Counted from the first letter of the stretch, positions 8,753 to 17,930 are shown. The stretch: DNA of 64,000 nt from an uncultured Lachnospiraceae bacterium (GCA_947172705.1 CAMWCA010000006.1:1-64000); one strand, 5' to 3'. Numbers and translations: made by a program. The notes: a model not told the origin generated them from the sequence alone.

Positions 8753-11601
8753 TTGCCTTCTTCCTCCTTTTCAAGTATACGCAAAAGCTGACTCAACAAC
8801 TCTTCCGCATTATCATCCTCATATAATTTAAGCTGCTCCTGTATCTCGCAAAAGCGTTCTTCCACGTCCTTTGGCAGTTCGTGTAACAATATCGTTTCCA
8901 CTCTTTCCGCACACTTCTTGGATCGAAAATGTTTCAGCTCTTCCAAGGCTCCCTCTGTCTGTTTCCTCAGTTCCTCTTCTGGCAGACCGGGAAGCTTTTC
9001 TTTTCTGTTATTTTCCTGCCTGCGCTGTTCTAAGAACTGCCCTATACCTGTCAGAAGCGTCTCATATTCCGCCAACAGCAGCGGGAATTGCTCAGAAATA
9101 AATTCCCTGTCCCCCTGTGCCGCAGCATTCTCATGTGCCCGTGCCATAGCTGAAACTTCCATGGCTCCAATATTGGCAGAGGCGCTTTTGAGTCCATGCA
9201 CTTCTATCTGATAACGCAAAATATCTGATTCCACAAGCTCACTTAAAAGTTTTATCTTACGTTTACCGTCCATGCAGTAAAGCTCCAAAAGATCCACGAA
9301 CCCTTCTTCATCGCCGGAATAATACTGCATTGCAGCGCTCATATCCACCCCGTCGATCTGGAATGCCGCGGCATCCAGCGGTTTGGTTTCTTCTATCCCC
9401 TCTCCGGACTGTCTGTACTTTTCCGGTACCCAGCGCAGTAAGAGCTGATTCAATTCTTTCCTGTCAAGGGGTTTTGCAATAAAATCCTGAAAACCGCATT
9501 CCAAAAAATGCTCCCGCATACCTTCCATGGCATTTGCCGTCAATGCAACCATGACAGGTTCTGTCCCGTTTTCACCACAATCCCTGCGAATGATCTCCGC
9601 TGCCTCAATGCCGTCCATCTCGGGCATCATATGATCCATAAAGATAATATCATACCGGACGTTTCGTACCAGTTCAATAGCCTCTCGCCCGCTTCCCGCC
9701 TCTGTCATATCAAAACCATAATTTTTCAGGAAGCCTCTCGCCACCTTACGGTTGATTACATTATCATCAACAATAAGCACTTTCGCGCCGGGAGCGGTAA
9801 AAACATCCACAATTTTTTCTTCTTCCTGGGGAATCTCCGGCATTTCCGAAATCGGACGCCTGTCTACGATCTTTTGAGGAATGGTGATCGTAACCATCGT
9901 TCCTTTTCCGTAGGTACTCTGCACATCTATAGTACCCTCCATCAACTCCACCAGATGTTTCACGATGGCAAGCCCCAGCCCGGTGCCTTCCGCACTCCGG
10001 TTCCTCTTGGAATCCACCTGTCGGAAATCTTCAAATATCTTGTCAAGATCTTTCTCCCGGATGCCGCAGCCCGTATCTTCCACATGGAAGATAAGCAGTT
10101 CCTCCTCCTCATTCTTTCCCGGCTTTCCGGTAATGTATGCCCGCACATATCCTTTCTTCGTAAATTTTATGGCGTTGCTCAAAATATTAATCAGAATCTG
10201 TTTAATCCGCCCATCATCGCCGTGATAACGGCAGGGAATCGTTTCGTCGCATTCATATTTCAGGATCAGCCCCCTCTGGGAAGCTGCCATATCCATCATT
10301 CCTATGATCTCGCCCGCCATAACTTTTATGTAATAATTTACGCACACCAGCTCCATTTTGCCTGCCTCTACCTTGGACAGATCCAAAATATCATTGATGA
10401 TCGCCAGCAGATTTTTCGCCGCCGACTGTACGTCCTTGGCGTAGCCATAGACTTCCGTATCCCCGCATTCCTCCATGATAATATCGTTTAAGCCAATGAT
10501 AGCGTTCATTGGAGTACGTATCTCATGGGACATATTGGCAAGAAATTCGCTTTTGGCAACACTTGCCTTCTCAGCCTGTTGCCGTACGCGCTTGATCTCA
10601 TTGATATAAGCCTTTATGTCAGTCATATCCAAAATCAGAATAACACAGCCCTGTCTTTTGCCGTTTTCATCCACAATATGCTTGCTATGGCTTTCATAAT
10701 GCTGCCCGTTAATGGAAAAACTCTGGGGAACGTCCTCGTTCAACATTTCCTCGCGGAATTCCTCCACCACCCGAATGTTTTCTCCCAGCTTATGGGACGG
10801 CAGGCAGGTAAAAATATTTGCCGCCGCTCTGTTATAGCTGATCAGGCGATCATGGTCGTCCAGCGCAATTACGCCGTCCCCCAAATTCTCCAGGACTTTC
10901 TCCGCCGCCAGATGGCGAAAATCATAATTACGCCGGCTCCAGACTACAATCACTACCATAGCCATGGATATCGCCAGCGTTACCGGCGTAAAATCATAGG
11001 ATTTAATAATTTTAAGCACATAAGAAATCAGCACAATGACAGGCAGGGTAGAAATTCCCAGAATCGTCCAATACTGACGGCTGACCTTCTGATCTGAGCG
11101 TTCACGGATAGCGCTTATCAATATGTATATGCAGAGCATATAGGGAATGATAATACGGCCTATCAAAAAGAACACATACAACGGACCATATGTAATACTG
11201 ACATGATAAAATCCATGGGCATCCGCCACCCATTGGACTTCCTGGTAGAAAAGACCATTCCAGTTAAAAAACACCGTAGGTATGGAGCAAAAACAGATTA
11301 CGCCAAGAATTCTTATCAGCTTTTTTGGGGGAGCAATACAACAGTAAATATAAAGGAACCAGCAATAACACAAGGGTACAAACGCGGAACCCACATTTTC
11401 CACCGTCACACCTGCCATTGCTGCCTCCACCGTGGACGCAGTCAGTTCCAACATGTAACCCACATTCTGCACCAGTGAACCGCACATGATGATGATCAGC
11501 AATTTCTGTTCCTTGGCGCCCTCTCCGTTCAGAAGAAGGAGCAGGGCTATAACGGTCAGACATATGCCAAACCATTCTAATGCCATAACAAAATTTACCA
11601 T
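8749..11601 (-). CDS. Hybrid sensor histidine kinase (7TM-PAS-HisKA-HATPase-REC-Hpt)
   Basis: 950 residues. Residues 1-225 hold about seven hydrophobic segments, like the 7TM module found at the N-terminus of some kinases. A PAS domain follows (about 232-330). HisKA has the phosphorylated H359 (SHEIRTPMN). The ATPase domain has the N box (NILSNAIKF), DTGCGI and GTGLGL. A receiver domain has D656 (IIFMDHMMP), and a C-terminal Hpt domain has H802 (VHGLKSASAN). The single chain therefore carries a full His-Asp-His relay and can hand phosphate to the separate receivers encoded next. The membrane module suggests a small or membrane-dissolved ligand. GGGGGAG sits 5 bases before the ATG. The gene heads the operon from a well-formed promoter. 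Confidence 0.93.
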   Translation of the reverse strand: MVNFVMALEWFGICLTVIALLLLLNGEGAKEQKLLIIIMCGSLVQNVGYMLELTASTVEAAMAGVTVENVGSAFVPLCYCWFLYIYCCIAPPKKLIRILGVICFCSIPTVFFNWNGLFYQEVQWVADAHGFYHVSITYGPLYVFFLIGRIIIPYMLCIYILISAIRERSDQKVSRQYWTILGISTLPVIVLISYVLKIIKSYDFTPVTLAISMAMVVIVVWSRRNYDFRHLAAEKVLENLGDGVIALDDHDRLISYNRAAANIFTCLPSHKLGENIRVVEEFREEMLNEDVPQSFSINGQHYESHSKHIVDENGKRQGCVILILDMTDIKAYINEIKRVRQQAEKASVAKSEFLANMSHEIRTPMNAIIGLNDIIMEECGDTEVYGYAKDVQSAAKNLLAIINDILDLSKVEAGKMELVCVNYYIKVMAGEIIGMMDMAASQRGLILKYECDETIPCRYHGDDGRIKQILINILSNAIKFTKKGYVRAYITGKPGKNEEEELLIFHVEDTGCGIREKDLDKIFEDFRQVDSKRNRSAEGTGLGLAIVKHLVELMEGTIDVQSTYGKGTMVTITIPQKIVDRRPISEMPEIPQEEEKIVDVFTAPGAKVLIVDDNVINRKVARGFLKNYGFDMTEAGSGREAIELVRNVRYDIIFMDHMMPEMDGIEAAEIIRRDCGENGTEPVMVALTANAMEGMREHFLECGFQDFIAKPLDRKELNQLLLRWVPEKYRQSGEGIEETKPLDAAAFQIDGVDMSAAMQYYSGDEEGFVDLLELYCMDGKRKIKLLSELVESDILRYQIEVHGLKSASANIGAMEVSAMARAHENAAAQGDREFISEQFPLLLAEYETLLTGIGQFLEQRRQENNRKEKLPGLPEEELRKQTEGALEELKHFRSKKCAERVETILLHELPKDVEERFCEIQEQLKLYEDDNAEELLSQLLRILEKEEEGK

Positions 11602-11655
11602 ACGATCTCCCCCTGCCTGCGGTTTTACTGGTTATCTTCCAGCTTTGCTAGAACT

Positions 11656-11684
11656 ACAATATTACATTTTTGCTATGGTGTCAA
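11656..11684 (-). promoter_or_regulatory. Promoter of the signalling operon
   Basis: Minus strand: TTGACA (11679-11684), 17-base spacer, TATTGT (11656-11661). A consensus -35 with ideal spacing, about 55 bases before the kinase start and inside the gap after fruR. Confidence 0.65.
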
Positions 11685-11699
11685 GAAACAGCACAACTA

Positions 11700-12440
11700 T
11701 CAGCAAATCTGAATATCCGCCACATCCTCAAACTCTTCCTGTCCGGCATCCGTCAGGATCGTACCGGAAGAAAACCCGGCAAAGGTCACTGCGCTGATCA
11801 CATGAAACTTACTGTTGTCACACAAAATATAAGCTTTCCGGCATTGCTCCACCGCAGTCCTCTTTACCAGAGCCTCATCCCCATCAGGCGTGGTAAAGCC
11901 AGCCGTTCTGCTGACTCCGTTGGTTCCAAAAAATCCTTTGGTAAAATGATAATCCTTCAATGTCAACGCTGCCATGGTTCCCACCACCGCCTCTGTGGAG
12001 CTTTTAAGGGTTCCGCCGATCAGCTGAACCCTCGCCCCCTTTGCCGCAAGCCTTTGGGCATGGGCTACAGCATTGGTTACAAAGGTCACATCCGTCTCCT
12101 GAATGAAATCCAACATATAGCCAGTGGTAGTTCCCGCATCCAAATACACAAAATCCCGGGGTTCAATAAGGGAGGCGGCATACCTGGCAATCTGTTTTTT
12201 CTCTTCCCGGTTCACCTCTGTTCTCTGGGTCACCGTAGGTTCTACCGACTGATAGGTATGGTCCGCCAGCACCGCTCCGCCAAATACCTTCACCAGCCTG
12301 CCCGCCTTATCCAGCAGAACGATATCTCTTCTTGCAGTGGATTCCGAAATATCCAAAAGCTCTGTCAGTTCTGTCACCGTTACGCTGCGCTTTTCCTCCA
12401 AAAGCTTCAAAATCATCTCGTGCCTTTGCTCTGATAACAT
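11700..12440 (-). CDS. fruR: DeoR-family transcriptional regulator of the fructose operon
   Basis: 246 residues. The N-terminal winged helix-turn-helix (VTVTELTELLDISESTARRD) is typical of DeoR/GlpR repressors. The C-terminal sugar-phosphate-sensing domain has the expected YLDAGTTTGYML and FGTNGVS segments. As the last gene of fruK-fruA-HPr-fruR it is the obvious regulator of that operon, with fructose 1-phosphate as the likely effector (family knowledge). Regulators of this operon are often encoded first; here the gene is last, giving negative feedback through operon dosage. Its probable binding sites are the repeats at 15654-15761. Confidence 0.85.
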   Translation of the reverse strand: MLSEQRHEMILKLLEEKRSVTVTELTELLDISESTARRDIVLLDKAGRLVKVFGGAVLADHTYQSVEPTVTQRTEVNREEKKQIARYAASLIEPRDFVYLDAGTTTGYMLDFIQETDVTFVTNAVAHAQRLAAKGARVQLIGGTLKSSTEAVVGTMAALTLKDYHFTKGFFGTNGVSRTAGFTTPDGDEALVKRTAVEQCRKAYILCDNSKFHVISAVTFAGFSSGTILTDAGQEEFEDVADIQIC

Positions 12441-12474
12441 GCCTTCCTCCCCTTTTAATCCCAGGTAAAATAAT

Positions 12475-12732
12475 TTATAGCTTTTCCTGCATCATCTTGC
12501 TGATCACTTCATATGCCGCATCCTCGTCTGCACCGTCAAAGGTAAGAACAACCTCGTTTCCCTTTTTTACTCCCAGTCCCATAATTCCAAAAATTTTCTT
12601 GCAGTCGCCGGACTTTCCATCCTTTGTCAAAGTAATGGCGCATGTAAATTCCTTTGCCGCCTTTACGATCTCTCCCGCCGGACGGGCGTGGATTCCCTGA
12701 GGATCTGTGATCACATACTGAAATTCTTTCAT
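12475..12732 (-). CDS. HPr-family phosphocarrier lacking the regulatory serine
   Basis: 85 residues, the usual HPr length. The active histidine H15 is in GIHARP, so it can take phosphate from enzyme I and pass it to the fructose EIIA. The segment that in Gram-positive HPr reads KSIMG, with the kinase-target serine 46, here reads KKIFGIMGLG. The serine is replaced by lysine, so HPr kinase should not be able to modify this protein. It is therefore probably a dedicated carrier for the fructose PTS and not the HPr that serves carbon catabolite repression. The position between fruA and fruR supports this. Confidence 0.85.
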   Translation of the reverse strand: MKEFQYVITDPQGIHARPAGEIVKAAKEFTCAITLTKDGKSGDCKKIFGIMGLGVKKGNEVVLTFDGADEDAAYEVISKMMQEKL

Positions 12733-12771
12733 GATAGTTCTCCTTTTCTTTTTATTTTATTCTTTTCTATT

Positions 12772-14688
12772 TTAAGATTCAACGTTTTTCTTTAACACAC
12801 CCAGCAGTACAGTGGAAATTAAGGTTCCCACTATCAGCGCTGCTATGTACATCAGCGGATTTCCCACCACCGGGAACACAAAGATTCCTCCGTGAGGCGC
12901 CATCAGCGTGCAGTTGAACAGCATGGACAGGGCTCCTGCCGCTCCTGAACCAATGATACATGCAGGAAGTACATGAAGGGGATCGGATGCCGCAAAGGGA
13001 ATTGCTCCTTCTGTGATAAAGGCAAGACCCATGATAAAGTTGGTCGGTCCGGATTCTCTCTCTTCCTTTGTGAACTTTTTCTTAAAGAAGAGTGTCGCCA
13101 GGGCAATGGCGCAGGGAGGGGTCATACCGCCGATCATAACCGCTGCCATAATGTCGTAATTTCCCGCCGCAATTGCAGCCGTTCCGAACACATACGCCGC
13201 TTTATTGAAAGGACCGCCCATATCGATCGCCATCATACCGCCTAAGATCAAACCTAAAATCACCTTACTGGTTCCGCCCATACTGGTCAGCCCATTATTC
13301 AATGCCGTATTGATACCGCCCATAACGGGTTCCACAATAAAGGACATCAGCAATCCCATAAACAGGATTCCCATCAACGGATAAATTAACACGGGTGCGA
13401 TCTTCTCCAGGAAATCCGGCAGCTTATCGCAGATCTTCCGAAGCAGCACAATGATATATCCCGCTGCAAAGCCTGCCACCAAAGCCCCCAAAAATCCGGA
13501 CTTTCCGTTCGCCGCAATCATACCTCCCACAAATCCAAGGGCAAGTGCCGGACGGTCGCCGATTGCCATTGCAATAAAGCCTGCAAGCACAGGAAGCATA
13601 AAGCCAAAGGCAACGCCTCCTAAATTTTTAAACCATGCCGCAACCGGGGTAATGGTACCAAAGTTAGCCCTCTCCGCCACATCCAACGCATTCATATCCA
13701 CGCAGAGCCCGTCGATCAGAAAAGCGATTGCAATCAGGATGCCGCCCCCTACCACGAAAGGAAGCATATGGGATACGCCGTTCATCAGCTGGGTATAGAT
13801 CTGATGTCCCGCACCGCCGGATTTTTTAACCGACTGAGCGGACGATGCGCTTCCTCCTGTTCCATGATAAACAGGCACGTTCCCTGCAATGGCACGATCC
13901 ACCAGTTCTCCCGCCTTGCTGATTCCGTCAGAAACCTGGCACTCTATCACCTTTTTGCCATCGAAACGATCCATGGGAACCTGGGTATCCGCCGCCACAA
14001 TAATACAATCCGCTTCCGCGATCTCCTGAGGTGTGAGCACATTCTTTGCTCCGCCGGAACCTCTGGTCTCGATCTTTACAAAACAGTTTCTCTCTTTTGC
14101 AGCCTTCTCAATCCCTTCCGCCGCCATATAAGTATGGGCAATACCTGTAGGGCATCCCGTAACCGCCAAAATTTTGATCTGACCGGAAGCTGCCTCCCCG
14201 GTATCCGCCAAGCGCTCGTCTATGCTCTCCTTCTCCTCATCCGCCTGATCGATAATGGCAAGGAACTCTTCTACCGTCTTCGCATTGCGAAGGTTGTCGG
14301 AAAACTCTTCGTCCATCATCAGCACCGACAGCTTGCTTAACACGTCCAAATGCACATTGTCCTCTGTATTGGGCGCCGCAATCAAAAAGATCAAGGTAAC
14401 AGGCTCCCCATCCAGGGCATCAAAATCAACGCCATCCTTTACCACCATCGCCGCAAGCCCCGGTCTGCTTACCGCATCACACTTGCCATGAGGAATTGCG
14501 ATCCCCTCGCCGATTCCCGTAGTACTTTCCTCTTCCCTTGCATACACTTGCTCCCGATATGCTTCCCTGTCATTAATTTTGCCGCTTTCCACCATAAGCT
14601 CCACTACCTGATCCAGTGCCTCGTTCTTGCTTTTAGGGCTTGCAGTCAGTGAAATACTCTTTTTGTCCAGCAGTTCCGTAATCCTCAT
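12772..14688 (-). CDS. fruA: PTS fructose transporter, EIIABC fusion
   Basis: 638 residues. EIIA is first (about 1-150; active H67 in IAIPHGK), then EIIB (about 170-270; active C179 in VTGCPTGIAHT), then a Gly/Ser linker and the EIIC membrane channel (about 290-635). EIIC shows many hydrophobic segments and FAASDPLHVLPA near the end. It imports fructose and delivers fructose 1-phosphate to FruK. The A-B-C order and length match FruA of Gram-positive bacteria. The start overlaps the fruK stop by 4 bp (14685-14688), so the two are translationally coupled. Confidence 0.94.
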   Translation of the reverse strand: MRITELLDKKSISLTASPKSKNEALDQVVELMVESGKINDREAYREQVYAREEESTTGIGEGIAIPHGKCDAVSRPGLAAMVVKDGVDFDALDGEPVTLIFLIAAPNTEDNVHLDVLSKLSVLMMDEEFSDNLRNAKTVEEFLAIIDQADEEKESIDERLADTGEAASGQIKILAVTGCPTGIAHTYMAAEGIEKAAKERNCFVKIETRGSGGAKNVLTPQEIAEADCIIVAADTQVPMDRFDGKKVIECQVSDGISKAGELVDRAIAGNVPVYHGTGGSASSAQSVKKSGGAGHQIYTQLMNGVSHMLPFVVGGGILIAIAFLIDGLCVDMNALDVAERANFGTITPVAAWFKNLGGVAFGFMLPVLAGFIAMAIGDRPALALGFVGGMIAANGKSGFLGALVAGFAAGYIIVLLRKICDKLPDFLEKIAPVLIYPLMGILFMGLLMSFIVEPVMGGINTALNNGLTSMGGTSKVILGLILGGMMAIDMGGPFNKAAYVFGTAAIAAGNYDIMAAVMIGGMTPPCAIALATLFFKKKFTKEERESGPTNFIMGLAFITEGAIPFAASDPLHVLPACIIGSGAAGALSMLFNCTLMAPHGGIFVFPVVGNPLMYIAALIVGTLISTVLLGVLKKNVES

Positions 14689-15614
14689 CTCATATCCTCC
14701 TCTATTTGACCTGTCACCTGCCTATATACCCGCTCTACTTCCTCTTTGGTCGCCAGCAGCTCCGAAAATGCGCTTGCGCTGCCTGCCGCCACTCCCATGC
14801 AAAAGGCATGTTCATAATTTTTCTTTTCCATCCAGCCTGCAAGAAAGCCTGCCACCATGGAATCCCCGGCTCCCACGCCGTTTACCAGTTTACCTTTGGG
14901 CGCCGCCGTCATCCTCACGCTTCCGTCCGCCGCCGCCAGAACCGCTCCTTCTCCCGCCATGGAAACCAGCACATTGACCGCTCCCATTTCCCGGAGCTTT
15001 CTGGCGTAAAGAACCACTTCCTCTCTTGTTTTCAATTCCTTCCCAAAAATTTCTCCCAACTCATGGTTGTTGGGCTTGATCAGGAAAGGATGATAAGCAA
15101 GCACATTGACCAGCAGTTCTCTTGTGGCGTCCACCACGATCATGATCTCTCTGCCCTGAAGCCTCTCCATGATCCTTTTGTAAATATCGTCCGGCATGGA
15201 GCCCGGAATGCTCCCCGCAAGCACCAGAGTGTCTCCCGGTTTCAAAACGTCCAGCTTTTCCATCAGCTTTTCCACATTTTCCTGGCTGATCTCCGGTCCG
15301 CAGCCGTTGATCTCGGTTCCGTCAATGGACTTCAGTTTCAGATTGATTCTTGAGATCCCATTGTGAATGGGGATCAGATCAGATTTTACGCCCATTTCCT
15401 CTATCCGCCGCACGATCTCCTGTCCTGTAAAACCTGCTGTAAACCCCAAAGCCGTATTTTCGATCCCCAGATTTCCAAGTACCATTGAAACATTGAGTCC
15501 CTTACCTCCGGGAAGCATCAGCTCCGAGCTGGTGCGGTTGGTCATGCCCAGCCTGAAATCTTCTACCGAAACGATATAATCCAGTGACGGGTTGAATGTA
15601 ACCGTATAAATCAT
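14685..15614 (-). CDS. fruK: 1-phosphofructokinase (PfkB family)
   Basis: 309 residues. It phosphorylates fructose 1-phosphate to fructose 1,6-bisphosphate. PfkB signatures: GGKGLNVSMVL near residue 37 (first family motif) and NGVGAGDSMVAGF near 245, with the catalytic Asp in GAGD. The family also holds tagatose 6-phosphate kinase, but the neighbouring FruA makes the fructose role secure. First gene of the operon, with GGAGGAGG a few bases before ATG 15614 and the inverted-repeat promoter region directly upstream. Confidence 0.93.
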   Translation of the reverse strand: MIYTVTFNPSLDYIVSVEDFRLGMTNRTSSELMLPGGKGLNVSMVLGNLGIENTALGFTAGFTGQEIVRRIEEMGVKSDLIPIHNGISRINLKLKSIDGTEINGCGPEISQENVEKLMEKLDVLKPGDTLVLAGSIPGSMPDDIYKRIMERLQGREIMIVVDATRELLVNVLAYHPFLIKPNNHELGEIFGKELKTREEVVLYARKLREMGAVNVLVSMAGEGAVLAAADGSVRMTAAPKGKLVNGVGAGDSMVAGFLAGWMEKKNYEHAFCMGVAAGSASAFSELLATKEEVERVYRQVTGQIEEDMR

Positions 15615-15646
15615 CTCATTTCCTCCTCCTTTGATTTTGTAATTGT

Positions 15647-15675
15647 ATTATATAATCAAATTCGGTCAAAATCAA
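15647..15675 (-). promoter_or_regulatory. fruK operon promoter
   Basis: Minus strand: TTGATT (15670-15675), 17-base spacer, TATAAT (15647-15652), 33 bases before the start codon. The -35 box and spacer lie inside the left arm of the inverted repeat, so a bound repressor would block RNA polymerase. Confidence 0.65.
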
Positions 15676-15761
15676 TCATATTAATTCACGAAAATGACCG
15701 AGTTTATTTGTTAACTTTGCACAATTTTGAATTAGTATGATTGATTTTGACCGAATTGATT
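15654..15761. promoter_or_regulatory. Large inverted-repeat operator upstream of fruK
   Basis: Arms at 15654-15687 and 15729-15761 are reverse complements except for one inserted base and one substitution, with a 41-base gap. Both carry TCGGTCAAAATCAATCAT. A third, weaker copy of the GACCGA box (AAATGACCGAG) lies in the gap near 15692-15702. The left arm covers the -35 region. The layout suits a DeoR-type tetramer that bridges or loops two sites. Assignment to FruR is by position. Confidence 0.7.
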
Positions 15762-15820
15762 AGTTGAAATTTATTTATCCCGTGAACTTCTTTGCCGCTT
15801 TTCGTATTTACCCTGAAATT

Positions 15821-16240
15821 TTACCCCGAAATCACAATTTCCGTAATCTCCCCGACAGGTATTCGAGTATCATCCTCCATGATCACAATTTTTTTATAGT
15901 CGTCTATTTTCTTTATATGCCCTTCCGCCGTAAGATATGAGCCTCCCTCTTTCCTCCCATCGGGACAAAAGTATGTGATCGCTGTTCTGGGCTGCTCCGC
16001 CATCCGCTCCCGCAGCGCCTGCAGCTTTGCGTCTAACAGCTCCTTCTCATCCTCACCCAGTTCCACCCTTGCCTCCGTCAACCTCCCCGTCTCCTTAAGC
16101 GCATCATCATAGCCGGAAAGGGCGGCAAAAGGCGAAAACTGTGCGGCTCTTTCCGTCATGGTCATCTGAGCGTGCACTGCCGAGACATGGTGTGGAAGGT
16201 TTATGATATCGTCATAGCGATGGGTTTCCTCTAAATTCAT
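15821..16240 (-). CDS. YolD-like protein
   Basis: 139 residues, similar to the YolD family encoded next to Y-family polymerases in Firmicutes. Recognisable features are MTMTERAAQFSPFAALSGYD near the N-terminus and a C-terminal beta-rich segment ending in PVGEITEIVISG. Its function is not established; it is usually taken as a partner or modulator of the polymerase. The start overlaps the polymerase stop by 4 bp (16237-16240), so the two form a coupled pair under the LexA-type promoter. Confidence 0.8.
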   Translation of the reverse strand: MNLEETHRYDDIINLPHHVSAVHAQMTMTERAAQFSPFAALSGYDDALKETGRLTEARVELGEDEKELLDAKLQALRERMAEQPRTAITYFCPDGRKEGGSYLTAEGHIKKIDDYKKIVIMEDDTRIPVGEITEIVISG

Positions 16241-17766
16241 GCTTTATGCCCTCCGATCTGACCGTTTCGTTCCACAGTGGTGCCTCCCTCCTCAAGGTTC
16301 ATCCCTTTAAGGATCGCATTTTTGCCAAATTTTCTTTTAATGTCCAGCATTGCCTTCTGCATTTTTCTTTCCCGCTCAAGCTCCGCCTTTTCCGCTTCCT
16401 TCTGCTTTTCCAGCATTTCATAATCGGTAAAAAGCTCCAGCTGCTCAAAAGCCTTTTCTCCGCTTTTTACCGATTCCTCCTCCACCCGGTTTGCCGTCAC
16501 ATAGACTCTTCTGATCAGCAGCCCGGGATCTACGATCTGTTCATATAGCTCCAGTACCGCCTCCATAATCAGCCTGGTGGAAGAAGTTTTCTCCTTTAAA
16601 TTTACCGTTCCATGAGCCGCCTTGGGAACCTTTCTCCCATAATGATCCGTGGTAACGGGTCCTTTATAAGCCTTACGAATTTGAGGGTCGGTAAGATTTT
16701 CAATGTCATAGCCCACCGTAAGCACCATCTGATCAGTCACAAGCCCTTTTTCCACCAGATCGAGCACCAGCAGATCCGTCATTTCCCGAATGATCAGACG
16801 GCATTTCTCAAAGCTGTAAGGGCAATGAAGCACCTGCCCTGAGCCTATGCTGCTGTTATCAGGCTTATACCCTTTTATATCTGAAATTTTGCAGGGTTCC
16901 CAGCCCCAGGCATGATCGATCAAAAGCTCCGCATTTACCCCAAAGATCCTGTACAAAAGTTCTTCGTTATAGTAGTCTGTTGGCTTTCCAACAGAACATC
17001 TTGCAATATCTCCCATGGTAAAAAGCCCTGTCTCCGCCAGCTTTTTGGCATAGCCTTTGCCCACCCGCCAAAAATCGGTAATCGGTCTGTGGCCCCACAA
17101 AAGTCTCCTGTAACTCATCTCATCCAGCTCCGCGATCCTTACGCCGTCCTCATCCGCCGTAACATTCTTCGCCACAATATCCATCGCCACCTTGCACAGA
17201 TAAAGATTCGTGCCGATTCCCGCTGCCGCCGTAATGCCCGTGTGCTGTAAAACTTCCTGTATCATTTTCTTTGCCAGTTCTCTGGGTGTAAGATGATAAG
17301 TTTCCAGATAATCGGAAGCGTCAATAAACACCTCGTCTATGGAATAGACATGAATATCCTCAGGGGCAATGTGTTTCAGATATATATCGTAGATCCGGGT
17401 GCTGTACTGCATATAGAGCGCCATCCTGGGCGGCGCCGCAAGATAACCCACTGCCAGCTCCGGAGAGGTCTTCAATTCCCTGTCGTCAAAGGATTCCCCC
17501 GCAAAAGCCTGTCCCGGCGCTTTTAATCTGCGCAGGGCGTTTACCTCGCGGATCTTCTGCACTACTTCAAAAAGTCTTGCCCGTCCGGGAATTCCATACG
17601 CTTTCAGAGAAGGCGATACGGCAAGACAGATGGTTTTCTCCGTGCGGCTGCTGTCCGCCACGGCAAGATTGGTGGTAAGAGGGTCAAGCCCTCTTTCAAT
17701 ACATTCTACGGAAGCGTAAAAGGATTTCAGATCGATTGCAATATAGGCAGGGGTTTTTGATGCCAT
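16237..17766 (-). CDS. Y-family DNA polymerase (UmuC/UvrX-like translesion polymerase)
   Basis: 509 residues. The palm has the first metal site in AIDLKSFYASVE and the catalytic YSIDEVFID. A helix-hairpin-helix-like region follows (WRVGKGYAKKLAETG), then a little-finger domain and a charged, probably coiled C-terminal tail of about 60 residues that may contact the beta clamp. It should copy past DNA lesions at the cost of mutations. Expression is probably damage-induced, because a GAAC-N4-GTTC box lies between the promoter elements. It resembles the PolYB/UvrX group and not housekeeping DinB, judged by its length and YolD partner. Confidence 0.9.
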   Translation of the reverse strand: MASKTPAYIAIDLKSFYASVECIERGLDPLTTNLAVADSSRTEKTICLAVSPSLKAYGIPGRARLFEVVQKIREVNALRRLKAPGQAFAGESFDDRELKTSPELAVGYLAAPPRMALYMQYSTRIYDIYLKHIAPEDIHVYSIDEVFIDASDYLETYHLTPRELAKKMIQEVLQHTGITAAAGIGTNLYLCKVAMDIVAKNVTADEDGVRIAELDEMSYRRLLWGHRPITDFWRVGKGYAKKLAETGLFTMGDIARCSVGKPTDYYNEELLYRIFGVNAELLIDHAWGWEPCKISDIKGYKPDNSSIGSGQVLHCPYSFEKCRLIIREMTDLLVLDLVEKGLVTDQMVLTVGYDIENLTDPQIRKAYKGPVTTDHYGRKVPKAAHGTVNLKEKTSSTRLIMEAVLELYEQIVDPGLLIRRVYVTANRVEEESVKSGEKAFEQLELFTDYEMLEKQKEAEKAELERERKMQKAMLDIKRKFGKNAILKGMNLEEGGTTVERNGQIGGHKA

Positions 17767-17807
17767 TTATATTACCTCCATTTGTACTTGCTATCGCTAT
17801 ACAATAT

Positions 17808-17836
17808 ATTATAATAGAACTCATGTTCTGTTTCAA
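17808..17836 (-). promoter_or_regulatory. SOS promoter with LexA box in the spacer
   Basis: Minus strand: TTGAAA (17831-17836), 17-base spacer, TATAAT (17808-17813). The spacer contains AGAAC-TCAT-GTTCT (17816-17829 on plus), matching the Gram-positive LexA/DinR core GAAC-N4-GTTC exactly. A bound LexA would cover the promoter. Confidence 0.85.
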
Positions 17837-17930
17837 TATGATTATTAATGATTATCTGCTTATTTAAATTTATTATGCGGTTTGATGTTTTTTCTCTCAT
17901 AACATAAATTTTATTCCACTAAAGCAAAAA

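Noticed and set aside
9508..10491. 327-codon plus-strand frame inside the hybrid kinase
   Set aside because: Antisense shadow of HisKA/HATPase/REC coding sequence, His/Cys-rich nonsense composition.
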